Origin: Billgrantia ethanolica
Lineage (GTDB): Bacteria > Pseudomonadota > Gammaproteobacteria > Pseudomonadales > Halomonadaceae
Direction of reading: 5' to 3'
Length of the DNA stretch: 64,000 bases
Assembly (NCBI RefSeq): GCF_021404305.1
Contig: NZ_JABFTX010000003.1
Location: 248,001-312,000, forward strand
Every line of letters starts with the position of its first letter. The stretch's first letter is position 1. Positions 1-7,298 of this stretch are shown piece after piece. The notes under the pieces are model-generated. The model was not told the DNA's origin, searched no databases, and saw nothing but the letters and a program-made list of their open reading frames with translations. A program made the position numbers and the translations under genes.

Positions 1-241
1 CAGCACCTTTTCCCATATGAACGTGCTATTTGCTCCCGAGAACTTCTATTACGGTGAAAAGGGCAGCCACATCATATTTGATAATGGCCAAGATGGCATT
101 CCCATCCCTGAGAATACCGACACCTTGTGGTTCGGGGCATGGGGTCAGGTTGCAGCGGAAAAATACCATGCCCGCCTGACCTGGAACCCCTATTTTCTCG
201 ATCTCCTAGACAGTATCCGGGAGGTGACCGGTGATAGTTAA
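1..241 (+). CDS. C-terminal end of an unrecognised protein (partial)
   Basis: The reading frame is open from the left edge to a TAA at 239-241, so the 74 residues after the internal ATG at 17 are probably the C-terminal part of a longer protein. The visible part is rich in aromatic residues (NFYYGEKG, TLWFGAWG, WNPYFLDLL) and has no membrane segment. It does not resemble the C-terminus of an OmpR-type response regulator, although a sensor kinase follows 113 bp downstream. I do not recognise the family. Confidence 0.45.
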   Translation, partial: STFSHMNVLFAPENFYYGEKGSHIIFDNGQDGIPIPENTDTLWFGAWGQVAAEKYHARLTWNPYFLDLLDSIREVTGDS

Positions 242-354
242 TCCGACTGCTACTCAACTCGAGTCGCCTCCTATGCCACACCGCCTCCGTCGACCACGAC
301 TCCCCCGGGGTGCCGCACTGCGTGTGATCGTCATTAGCGTCAGGGGGCTGGGCT

Positions 355-1719
355 ATGCGCTTCATGAAGCCGATGGCGCTGAATAGCCTGAGCCTCAAAA
401 TTCTGCTGGCTTATGTGGCGGGCATGGCGCTCAGCATGGCACTGCTGGTGATCGCTGCGGTGGTGGTGCTCCAAACCAACCTCCTGGCCCGGATGGATAT
501 GGTCAATGCCGTGGAGGCGCTGAAGGATAACGTCGTCTTCGACAGCGATGGCAGCCCCATCGGCTTCGACTCGCGCCTGGACGACCGCGCCTGGCTATAC
601 GAGGGTCCGCAACGTGAAACGGCTTATCGGATCCTGGATGACGCCGGAAACGTGGCGGTTTCCTCGAGCGCCAGCGAGGCGTTCTGGCCACCCGGCGATG
701 ATCTGCTCCGCATGACGAGCAGACATTTTACCTTCGAGCATGAGGGCAATACCTTCTACGGCGCCACGCAGCCCCTGCAACATGAGGGGCGCCGGTGGTT
801 TCTGCAGTTTGCCGCCAGTGCGAGGTTCATGAGCATCCTCGATAAGGTTGCCTTGCCGCGAATGATCGTTGGGATCACGGTATTCGGTCTCGTCCTCTTC
901 ATCGCCTTCGGCCTGTGTGCCTTCATCACCTTGCGCTATACCCTCAAGCCGCTGCGTGACGTTTCGGAAACCGCTGCCGCCATCTCTCCGCGCTCCCTCA
1001 ACGCCAGGTTGAGGACCGCGGCGGTGCCGGCGGAGATAGTCCCTCTCGTGGGTAGCTTCAACCGAGCTCTGGAACGTCTCGAGCGGGGCTATCGCGTGCA
1101 GCAGGAGTTTCTCGGTAATGCGGCACACGAGCTCAAGACGCCCCTGGCCCTGATCCGCGCTCAAATAGAATTGAGAGAGGATGGCAAGAATGACAACGAC
1201 TCACTATTGAGCGACATCGAGTACATGACGCGCCAAGTGCAGCAACTTTTGCTCCTGGCGGAAGCCAGCGAGGCGCACAATTACCACTTCACCACCGTGC
1301 GGCCTCAGGAACTCGCCCATGAAGTCGCCTCCTACTTGCAGCGCATGGCGGAAGCAGCCGACGTGCACGTGACAATACTCGTAGGAGAGGGCGATATGAC
1401 ATGGCAGGCCGATCGTGTCGCCTTCTTCACCCTGCTGAAGAACTTGCTGGAAAACGCCATTCAGCATTCACCTGCCAAGGCGGCAGTTTGTGTGGAGATC
1501 AAAGGTGATACGCTGACCGTACGGGACACAGGCCCCGGTGTCGAGGCAGAACAACTCCCTTTGCTATTCGAACGCTTCTGGCGCGCTGCGCATCGGCGCG
1601 ACCATGGGGCAGGCCTAGGCCTGGCGATTTGTCAGGAGATCGCCATGACACATGGTTGGCAACTCACGGCGGAGCCGGCCGAGCCGGGGCTGCGATTTCG
1701 CCTTTTGAATCGTCCTTGA
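355..1719 (+). CDS. Two-component sensor histidine kinase
   Basis: This 454-residue inner-membrane kinase should autophosphorylate on histidine and pass the phosphate to a response regulator. A membrane helix near residues 15-38 and a second near 172-195 bracket a periplasmic domain of about 130 residues. A HAMP linker follows (TLKPLRDVSETAAAI). The H-box AAHELKTP places the phospho-acceptor at His258, the N-box begins at Asn363 (NLLENAIQHS), and the G-boxes read DTGPGV and GAGLGLAI. No response regulator gene is next to it, so the partner is unknown and may lie left of the window. Three in-frame ATGs (355, 364, 373) could each be the start, and none has a strong ribosome binding site. Confidence 0.9.
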   Translation: MRFMKPMALNSLSLKILLAYVAGMALSMALLVIAAVVVLQTNLLARMDMVNAVEALKDNVVFDSDGSPIGFDSRLDDRAWLYEGPQRETAYRILDDAGNVAVSSSASEAFWPPGDDLLRMTSRHFTFEHEGNTFYGATQPLQHEGRRWFLQFAASARFMSILDKVALPRMIVGITVFGLVLFIAFGLCAFITLRYTLKPLRDVSETAAAISPRSLNARLRTAAVPAEIVPLVGSFNRALERLERGYRVQQEFLGNAAHELKTPLALIRAQIELREDGKNDNDSLLSDIEYMTRQVQQLLLLAEASEAHNYHFTTVRPQELAHEVASYLQRMAEAADVHVTILVGEGDMTWQADRVAFFTLLKNLLENAIQHSPAKAAVCVEIKGDTLTVRDTGPGVEAEQLPLLFERFWRAAHRRDHGAGLGLAICQEIAMTHGWQLTAEPAEPGLRFRLLNRP

Positions 1720-1789
1720 GTCAACCGATACGATAAGCTGATATACCGCCGGCGCGGCGAACAAATGAACGAGCCAAGGAGGCTTGGTG

Positions 1790-2428
1790 ATGGAGTGGTG
1801 GACCTGGATAACCTACGTGGGTGTGATCACGGCCCTGATCATCTTCCCGGGACCGGTAGCGCTACTGTGCACCACCCATGGCCTGCGCTTCGGCCGCCAC
1901 CGAGCCTTCGCCACCGTGCTCGGCGGCGGTGTGGCGTCCCTGGTGTTGATGACGCTCTCCGCGCTGGGCCTCGGGGCGGTGCTGGCCACTTCGGAGACGG
2001 CTTTCTTCGTGCTGAAGCTGTTGGGCGGGGCGTATCTGGTCTATCTGGGGCTGCAGGCCTGGCTCGTTGCGCCCAGTTCACCGGTTGCCGCGGCCAGCGA
2101 GCCGGCACCGGTCAGCGTGCGACCTGCCAGCGGCTTGTTCCGCCAGGGGTTTCTGGTGGGCATCGGCAATCCCAAGGATCTGCTGTTCTTTGCGGCGCTG
2201 TTTCCCAACTTCATCACCGTTGGAGAGCCCCAGGTGCTGCAGTTCGCCATTCTGGCGCTGACCTGGCTGGTCATCGACACTACGCTGATGACGCTCTATG
2301 CCACCGCCGGCGCGGGGTTGGGTCGTTGGTTCGATAGCCCCGGCAGGCTGCGGGCGTTTCATCGCACCACGGGCGGGCTCTTTCTGGGCGCCGGGGGCAC
2401 GCTGATTGCCACCAGTGCGAGCAAATGA
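1790..2428 (+). CDS. LysE/RhtB-family amino-acid exporter
   Basis: A 212-residue inner-membrane protein of the LysE superfamily, which exports amino acids or related small molecules. The family signature is clear: an N-terminal FPGPVALL motif in the first helix, GAYLVYLG in the third, and GIGNPKDLLFFAALFPNF in the C-terminal half. Five to six hydrophobic segments are visible. I chose ATG 1790 because AAGGAGG lies seven bases upstream (1776-1782); upstream TTG 1784 and GTG 1787 are in frame but lie closer than normal to that site. The substrate cannot be read from sequence. The stop codon lies inside a short tandem duplication. Confidence 0.88.
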   Translation: MEWWTWITYVGVITALIIFPGPVALLCTTHGLRFGRHRAFATVLGGGVASLVLMTLSALGLGAVLATSETAFFVLKLLGGAYLVYLGLQAWLVAPSSPVAAASEPAPVSVRPASGLFRQGFLVGIGNPKDLLFFAALFPNFITVGEPQVLQFAILALTWLVIDTTLMTLYATAGAGLGRWFDSPGRLRAFHRTTGGLFLGAGGTLIATSASK

Positions 2429-2447
2429 GGCAGTGCGAGCAAATGAG
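2413..2447. repeat. 18-bp tandem duplication over the lysE-like stop codon
   Basis: CAGTGCGAGCAAATGAG occurs at 2413-2429 and again at 2431-2447, a perfect copy with an 18-bp period. The first copy carries the last codons and TGA of the exporter gene, so the gene end and stop have been copied just downstream. Probably a replication-slippage product without function. Confidence 0.85.
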
Positions 2448-2509
2448 ACGGTGGCGCCGAGCCCGAGGCCAGCACGTAGCGTCTCGCTGAGCTGTCGGTT
2501 GGAGGCTTT

Positions 2510-2938
2510 ATGAACCGGGACCGCCTGCAGCGTGGCCTCGTGGTGGCCGAGATGCTCCTGCTGGCGCTACCGGTCAGTGCGTTCTGCCTCGTGTTCGGCC
2601 TGGGGCTGCTGCTTACGGTGGGCTTTCCCTGGGGCATGCAGGAGGTGGCGATCATCCTCTTCGTGTTCGTCGGTACCCTGGGCATCGCTGGCTTGTGGTG
2701 CGTGGCGGTCGCATTCCTGCTTAGGCGCGAGCGCTCCCTGTGGTGGTGGCGGGCGGCCTGCGCCGGGGCGGGGTTGACGCTCGTCTCGCTGGTGCTGGTC
2801 GGGCTGCTGGCGCTGGGCTGGGAGCCAGAGGAGTGGGTGATCATCGTTGCCTTGGGCATCTTCGCCAGCCCGTTGCTCATCCCCTTTCTTCACCTTCGCT
2901 ATCTGTGCCATTCGCAGCGCACGGCGCTGCTTCCTTAA
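2510..2938 (+). CDS. Small hypothetical membrane protein
   Basis: 142 residues with four hydrophobic segments (about residues 14-36, 43-66, 80-100 and 107-126) separated by short charged loops, so an integral inner-membrane protein. A good ribosome binding site (TTGGAGG) lies six bases before ATG 2510. The gene ends within four bases of the oppositely oriented hxlR remnant, so the two are convergent. There is no motif that identifies a function. Confidence 0.7.
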   Translation: MNRDRLQRGLVVAEMLLLALPVSAFCLVFGLGLLLTVGFPWGMQEVAIILFVFVGTLGIAGLWCVAVAFLLRRERSLWWWRAACAGAGLTLVSLVLVGLLALGWEPEEWVIIVALGIFASPLLIPFLHLRYLCHSQRTALLP

Positions 2939-3223
2939 TTCCCACCCCGGTAGCGCTCTCTTGCCTCGGCGATGGTGCGGTGATTCTGGTCGGCCCAGGC
3001 GACCAGTGCACGCATCGGTTCGAGAAAGGAGTGGCCAAGTTCGGTGAGGCTGTACTCCACTCGCGGTGGCACTTCGGGGTAGACGGTGCGGGTGATGAAG
3101 CCGTCCTGCTCCAGGCGTTTGAGTGTACGCGAGAGCATCTGCTTGGAGATGTCGCCGATCTCACGCATCAGCTCATTGAAGCGGCGGGTACCGGGGCGCA
3201 GGGTAAGCAGCACGAGCCGATGT
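2935..3223 (-). pseudogene. 5'-truncated HxlR-family transcriptional regulator
   Basis: The minus strand encodes the core of an HxlR winged helix: LVLLTLRPGTRRFNELMREI, then SKQMLSRTLKRLEQDGFITR and YPEVPPRVEYSLTELG, ending in RERYRGGN. The usual first 25-30 residues, with the conserved Cys and the G-x-K-W-x-L-L-I-L start of helix 2, are missing. Upstream in the same frame there is no ATG and only non-family sequence. The first usable codon would be GTG 3213, with no ribosome binding site, giving 92 residues. The homology stops at a terminator arm that seems to belong to the methyltransferase gene. I read it as a deletion remnant rather than a working regulator. Confidence 0.7.
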
Positions 3224-3241
3224 GGCCCGCCTGAGCGGGCC
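3224..3241 (-). terminator. Half-preserved terminator hairpin after the methyltransferase gene
   Basis: GGCCCGC and GCGGGCC pair around a four-base loop. On the minus strand the hairpin is preceded by GACAA, but the matching TTGTC and T-run on the far side are replaced by hxlR sequence. The intact terminator at 5542-5569 shows what the complete form probably looked like. Confidence 0.5.
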
Positions 3242-3287
3242 TTGTCGTTGAGCTGAAAAGCTTGGTGCAAGGGTTCACGCCAGCCTG

Positions 3288-4355
3288 TCAGCGCCTCGCT
3301 TCGAGGATCAGATTGAAGGGTGTTTCGGCAGCACGCCGGAAGTGGCTGAAGCCGGCCTTGTGGAATACGTCGGCCAGGCGAGCTTCGCCGGCCTGGGCGC
3401 CGAGCACGAGCTGGCCACCCTCCGAGATGGCATGGGCGCAGCAGATGGTGGTAGAGGCGGAGTAGTACATACGCGAGACGACCGAGAGGTTGTTCTCTAC
3501 CTTGTCCTGAGCGTAGGGCTCTACCAGCATCACCGTGCCATCGGGGGCCAGCACCTGCTCGGCGTACCGCGCGGCGGCGATGGGATCGCCCATGTCGTGC
3601 AGGCAGTCGAAGAAGCAGATGAGCCCGTACTGCTGGTTGGGGTAGTCCGTTGCGCGGGCGATGCTGAAACTCACGCGGTCGGCCACGCCCGCGGCGGTCG
3701 CGTTGCGCCTGGCGGCTTCGATCGAGGCCGGGTGGGCATCGAATCCATGAAAGCGCGAGCGGGGGAAGGCCTGCGCCATCAACACCGTGGAGTGTCCATG
3801 GCCGCAGCCTACGTCGGCCACGGTAATGCCGGCTTCGAGCTGTTCGACGATTCCCTCGAGGGCGGGCAGCCATTCCGGCACCAGGCTGGCGCGGTAGCCG
3901 TTGCGGTAGAACGCCGCCACCCCGCACTGCAGGCGACTATCGTGGTCGCCCCAGGCCACGCCTTTACCGGTGCGAAATGCTTCCAGAGTGCGTTCCTCGT
4001 CGAACCACATCGAGGCCGGCACTTGCCAGGCAGGGGGGATGAACACCGGGCTCTCTTCGTTGGCGAGCACCAAGGCTTGCTCCGGGGAGAGTTCGTAGGT
4101 GTCGCTGGCGGCGTGGTAGCCCACGTAGCCGCCGGCGGCCTGGGCATTCAGCCACTCGGATACGTAGCGCTCGGCACAGCCGGTACGGGTGGCGAGTTCC
4201 TTGGCGCTGAGCGGGCCGGCGTACGCCATGGCCTTGTACAGGCCGAGCTTGTTGCCCAGGCTGATCATGATGCCACCGTAGGCGGATGAGAGATCGCCAA
4301 CGGCCTGGGCGACGAAGGCTTCGAGCTTGGTTTGATCGATTGCGGGGAAGGTCAT
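3288..4355 (-). CDS. Class I SAM-dependent methyltransferase
   Basis: A 355-residue cytosolic enzyme with an N-terminal winged-helix dimerisation domain (about residues 20-100, GLYKAMAYAGPLSAKELA) and a C-terminal Rossmann methyltransferase domain. SAM-binding motif I reads VADVGCGHGHST (about residues 180-190), the acidic end of strand 2 is FHGFDAHP, and CFFDCLHDMGDP matches the motif IV region. The layout resembles Rv2258c-type methyltransferases that act on small molecules. The substrate is not evident. The gene is divergent from a GlxA-type regulator 84 bp away, which probably controls it. Confidence 0.85.
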   Translation of the reverse strand: MTFPAIDQTKLEAFVAQAVGDLSSAYGGIMISLGNKLGLYKAMAYAGPLSAKELATRTGCAERYVSEWLNAQAAGGYVGYHAASDTYELSPEQALVLANEESPVFIPPAWQVPASMWFDEERTLEAFRTGKGVAWGDHDSRLQCGVAAFYRNGYRASLVPEWLPALEGIVEQLEAGITVADVGCGHGHSTVLMAQAFPRSRFHGFDAHPASIEAARRNATAAGVADRVSFSIARATDYPNQQYGLICFFDCLHDMGDPIAAARYAEQVLAPDGTVMLVEPYAQDKVENNLSVVSRMYYSASTTICCAHAISEGGQLVLGAQAGEARLADVFHKAGFSHFRRAAETPFNLILEARR

Positions 4356-4410
4356 TACTGAAGCTCCTGTCTTGTTGTATTGGGGGCTAACGTCCCGTTC
4401 ATCATCACCG

Positions 4411-4427
4411 GGCAGGTGCTACCTGCT
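4411..4427. promoter_or_regulatory. Inverted repeat in the methyltransferase/GlxA divergent promoter
   Basis: GCAGGT (4412-4417) and ACCTGC (4421-4426) form an inverted repeat with a three-base spacer. It lies in the 83-bp gap between divergent genes, 13 bp before the regulator start. It could be an operator for the adjacent regulator, but a single short palindrome is weak evidence. Confidence 0.3.
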
Positions 4428-4438
4428 GAAGAGCGGAA

Positions 4439-5557
4439 ATGACCCGTAATCGGTTCGTTTGTGCCACACTGAATCTCCCTTCTCTGCGAAGCGCCACGGC
4501 CATGACAGGATCTGCCGCTCCTGCCGGGTCGCCCCCCCGGCATGTCAGCCTCGTGGCACTCCCCGATGCCACTGTCTCCACGCTCGCCGGTCTCTTCGAC
4601 GTAATGAACGGGGTGTCGCTGATGGGTTTGGTGACGCCCGACGTTCCGGCCCCGTTTGAAATCGAGATCGTGGGGGAGGCGGTGGGAGCGCTCAAGCTGG
4701 CTAGCGGCGTACCGGTCGATGTCCAACGCGCCGTCGATACCGTCGAGAGGAGCGATATCGTGATCGTGCCTTCGGTTTTGCTCCCTGCCCAAGGCTGGGA
4801 GAAAGGCCGCTATCCCCAACTGGTGAAATGGCTCTACACCATGCATGAGCGTGGTGCCGTGCTCTGCTCGGCGTGCTCAGGCGTGTTTCTGTTGGCCGAA
4901 ACGGGCCTGTTCGACGGGATGGAGGCGACGGTGCACTTCGGCTACGCGGAGGCGTTCATGACCAGCTACCCCTCGGTGTCGACTCACCCTGAACGGGTGC
5001 TGGTGATCGCCGGACAGCATGAGGAGCTGGTGAGTTCGGGGGCCGGGATGAGCTGGCATGACCTGGCGCTCTATCTCACTGCGCGTTATGCCGGTGCGAC
5101 CACGGCGCAGGAGATTGCACGGCGGTTTGCGCTGCAGTGGCATCAGGATGGGTTGACGCCCTATCTGGTATTTGCCGCCAAGACGGATCATGGCGATGGC
5201 GAGATTCAGTACGCGCAGCAGTGGTTGGATGAGCATTTCGCCTTGGCCCACCCGGTGGAGGCGATGATCGAGCGTTCGAGGCTGGCCGAGCGTACCTTCA
5301 AGCGGCGCTTCGTCAGTGCCACCGGTCTGACTCCGATTGCCTACGTTCAGCGCCTGCGCATCGAAGATGCCAAGCGCCGGCTCGAGCGCACCGAGGCCTC
5401 GGTCGAGGAGATCAGTTGGCGGGTTGGATATGAGGATTCGGCATTTTTTCGGCGTCTGTTCAAGCGCACCACAGGTTTAGCTCCAAGCGCCTACCGTCGC
5501 CGCTTTCGCATTCCCGATTTCGTTCGACAGTCTCGCAACACGACAAGGCCCGCCTAG
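4439..5557 (+). CDS. GlxA-type transcriptional regulator (DJ-1/PfpI-like domain plus AraC DNA-binding domain)
   Basis: 372 residues. The N-terminal half is a DJ-1/PfpI-like sensor domain with the nucleophile-elbow motif LCSACSGVFLLAETGLFDG, and the C-terminal 100 residues are an AraC/XylS double helix-turn-helix (LAERTFKRRFVSATGLTP, RLERTEASVEEISWRVGYED, SAFFRRLFKRTTG). Proteins of this build sense small metabolites. An alternative start at ATG 4502 (MTGSAAPAG) would remove 21 unconserved residues; neither site has a strong ribosome binding site. Its divergent partner, the methyltransferase, is the likely target. The stop codon sits in the loop of a terminator hairpin. Confidence 0.88.
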   Translation: MTRNRFVCATLNLPSLRSATAMTGSAAPAGSPPRHVSLVALPDATVSTLAGLFDVMNGVSLMGLVTPDVPAPFEIEIVGEAVGALKLASGVPVDVQRAVDTVERSDIVIVPSVLLPAQGWEKGRYPQLVKWLYTMHERGAVLCSACSGVFLLAETGLFDGMEATVHFGYAEAFMTSYPSVSTHPERVLVIAGQHEELVSSGAGMSWHDLALYLTARYAGATTAQEIARRFALQWHQDGLTPYLVFAAKTDHGDGEIQYAQQWLDEHFALAHPVEAMIERSRLAERTFKRRFVSATGLTPIAYVQRLRIEDAKRRLERTEASVEEISWRVGYEDSAFFRRLFKRTTGLAPSAYRRRFRIPDFVRQSRNTTRPA

Positions 5558-5569
5558 GCGGGCCTTGTC
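5542..5569. terminator. Bidirectional terminator between the GlxA-type gene and the cold-shock gene
   Basis: A perfect 13-bp inverted repeat (GACAAGGCCCGCC and its complement) closes on a two-base loop. The regulator's TAG at 5555-5557 lies at the tip. The convergent cold-shock gene ends 40 bp away, so the hairpin probably serves both genes. Confidence 0.8.
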
Positions 5570-5608
5570 ATCGAACCCAGAGGTTCGACAAATCGTTTAA
5601 CCGTCAGG

Positions 5609-5815
5609 TTATGCGATTTGCTTGATGTTAGAAGCCTGAAGGCCTTTCTTGCCCTGGGTCACGTCAAAAGAGACGGTTTGACCTTCCTGCAGGGATTTGA
5701 AGCCTTCTTCCTGGATTTCGGAGAAGTGGGCAAAAACGTCGTCACCGCCGTCGGCCGGAGTAATGAAGCCGAAGCCTTTGGAGTCGTTGAACCACTTGAC
5801 TGTTCCAGTCGTCAT
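5609..5815 (-). CDS. Cold-shock protein (CspA family)
   Basis: 68 residues making a single cold-shock domain, an RNA/ssDNA chaperone. RNP1 reads KGFGFI and RNP2 reads VFAHF, and the start [11 protein letters not shown] is typical. I set the start at ATG 5815 because AAGGAA precedes it by eight bases and the length then matches the family; the 24 upstream in-frame residues are leader sequence. The gene has a long AT-rich upstream region, as expected of cold-shock genes with structured leaders. Confidence 0.95.
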   Translation of the reverse strand: MTTGTVKWFNDSKGFGFITPADGGDDVFAHFSEIQEEGFKSLQEGQTVSFDVTQGKKGLQASNIKQIA

Positions 5816-6119
5816 AATCGTATTCCTTCGCGCACTGCGCCTTACAATAATTCCTGGTGTTACCCAGATGATTAGCGGGTAAAACAAGATTAAATCACAG
5901 GCTGCCGAATGAATCCGAACGCTACTGAAACTATGTCACTTGCTTACCAACTGGAGCCACAGTGTCACGCTTGACCTGCTTGGGTCAAAGGCTTTCGCTA
6001 TTGTTTTTCACTATCGGCGTAAAGCACATGTTTTCGTTGAAGATAATAAAAAAACAAAAACAGAAAGGGGTGGTCTCTGCGGCTGATCTTCGCGGATCGG
6101 GCTTACGGTGCCATGATTG
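5816..6119. other. Intergenic region with the cold-shock gene leader
   Basis: About 300 bp without a gene. The half nearest the cold-shock start would be its 5' leader. The remainder is AT-rich (for example an A-rich run near 6045-6062) and holds the promoters of both divergent genes. I see no further open frame or clear RNA gene. Confidence 0.5.
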
Positions 6120-6134
6120 TGTTATGATATAACA
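6120..6134. promoter_or_regulatory. Zur-like operator upstream of the G3E GTPase gene
   Basis: TGTTAT and ATAACA form an inverted repeat around GAT. This matches the core of known proteobacterial Zur boxes (GTTATA-n-TATAAC type). It lies 57 bp before the chosen start of the GTPase gene. A longer version of the same palindrome occurs at 8557-8577. Confidence 0.65.
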
Positions 6135-6191
6135 AAACCGCGGGTATTGCGATGCTCGCCGCGGCGAACCTACCTCACAACGGTGCTTCGT

Positions 6192-7274
6192 ATGAGCTTT
6201 GATGCCCAGGACCTGATCCCCGTGACCGTGCTGACCGGCTTCCTCGGCAGCGGCAAGACGACGCTACTCAACCATCTGGTGCGCCAACCGGCGATGAGCA
6301 ATGCACTGGTGGTGATCAACGAGTTCGGCGATATCGGCCTGGACCATCGCCTGGTCACCCAGAGCGACGAGAACAGCGTGGTGGAGATGAGTAGCGGTTG
6401 CCTGTGCTGCACCATCCGCGGCGACTTGAGCCGCACCATACAGAAGACCTTCGATGCCATCGAGCGGGCGGGCGGCGAGCCTTTCTCGCGGGTGATCATC
6501 GAGACCACCGGGCTTGCCGACCCGGCGCCCATTCTGCACACCCTGATGACCGATTACTGGCTGGCCCATCGCCTGGTGCTGGACGGTGTGATCTGCCTGG
6601 TGGACGCCGCCAGCGGTGTCTCGACGCTCAACGCCCACCGGGAGTCGCAGCGTCAGGCCGCCGTCGCCGACCGCCTGGTCATCACCAAGGGGGACCTGGT
6701 CGATGCATCGCGGCTGGCTCGGCTTGGCGAGCACCTTGCCCAGATCAACCCCGCCGCCGAGCAGCTGCTGGTACGCCACGGTCAGGTAGCGGCCGAGCAG
6801 CTGTTGGGTGGCAGTTTACCGGTGCAGCAGCGCCGTGCGGATCAGTGGCTGAGCGCCGCCTCCTATGCGCAGGTATCGCCCGCTGGCGGCATGGCGCCGA
6901 CGAATGCCGGCAGCTTGGTCTCGATGGTGGCGCCGGCATCCAATCCTTCGCTGACCCGCCACGGCGAGCAGATCCGCTCCTTCTGTTTCACCGTCGAGCA
7001 GCCCATCGCTGCGGAGCTGCTGGAAGACTGGCTCGATCTGCTGATGTCGCTGCTGGGGGAGAAGATCCTGCGAGTAAAGGCCATCGTGAACGTGGCCGGG
7101 CGCGAGCAGCCGCTGGCACTGCACGGCGTGCAGCACATCTTTCACCCGCCTGAGCCGCTGCCGGTGGAGGCGTGCCGCGATGGTATCTCGCGCTTCGTGT
7201 TCATCACCAACGGCGTCGAGCCCGAGGCCGTCACCCGGCTGTTCGACTATTTTCAGCCTGCCCAGGCGACGTGA
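6192..7274 (+). CDS. G3E-family GTPase, zinc metallochaperone type (COG0523/CobW)
   Basis: 360 residues. The N-terminal GTPase domain has Walker A GFLGSGKTT, then the metal-binding CxCC motif in SSGCLCCTIRGDL, a Walker B-type IIETTGLADP, and a base-recognition TKGD. The C-terminal part matches the CobW_C domain (RFVFITNGVEP). COG0523 proteins deliver metals to client enzymes, and the zinc-responsive ones sit under Zur. The upstream Zur-like box and the nearby folE2 and metal permease support a role in zinc starvation. ATG 6192 is chosen because family similarity begins there; the frame stays open for 25 residues upstream. Confidence 0.9.
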   Translation: MSFDAQDLIPVTVLTGFLGSGKTTLLNHLVRQPAMSNALVVINEFGDIGLDHRLVTQSDENSVVEMSSGCLCCTIRGDLSRTIQKTFDAIERAGGEPFSRVIIETTGLADPAPILHTLMTDYWLAHRLVLDGVICLVDAASGVSTLNAHRESQRQAAVADRLVITKGDLVDASRLARLGEHLAQINPAAEQLLVRHGQVAAEQLLGGSLPVQQRRADQWLSAASYAQVSPAGGMAPTNAGSLVSMVAPASNPSLTRHGEQIRSFCFTVEQPIAAELLEDWLDLLMSLLGEKILRVKAIVNVAGREQPLALHGVQHIFHPPEPLPVEACRDGISRFVFITNGVEPEAVTRLFDYFQPAQAT

Positions 7275-7298
7275 AACGACTAGGCAGGCAGCTGTCAC

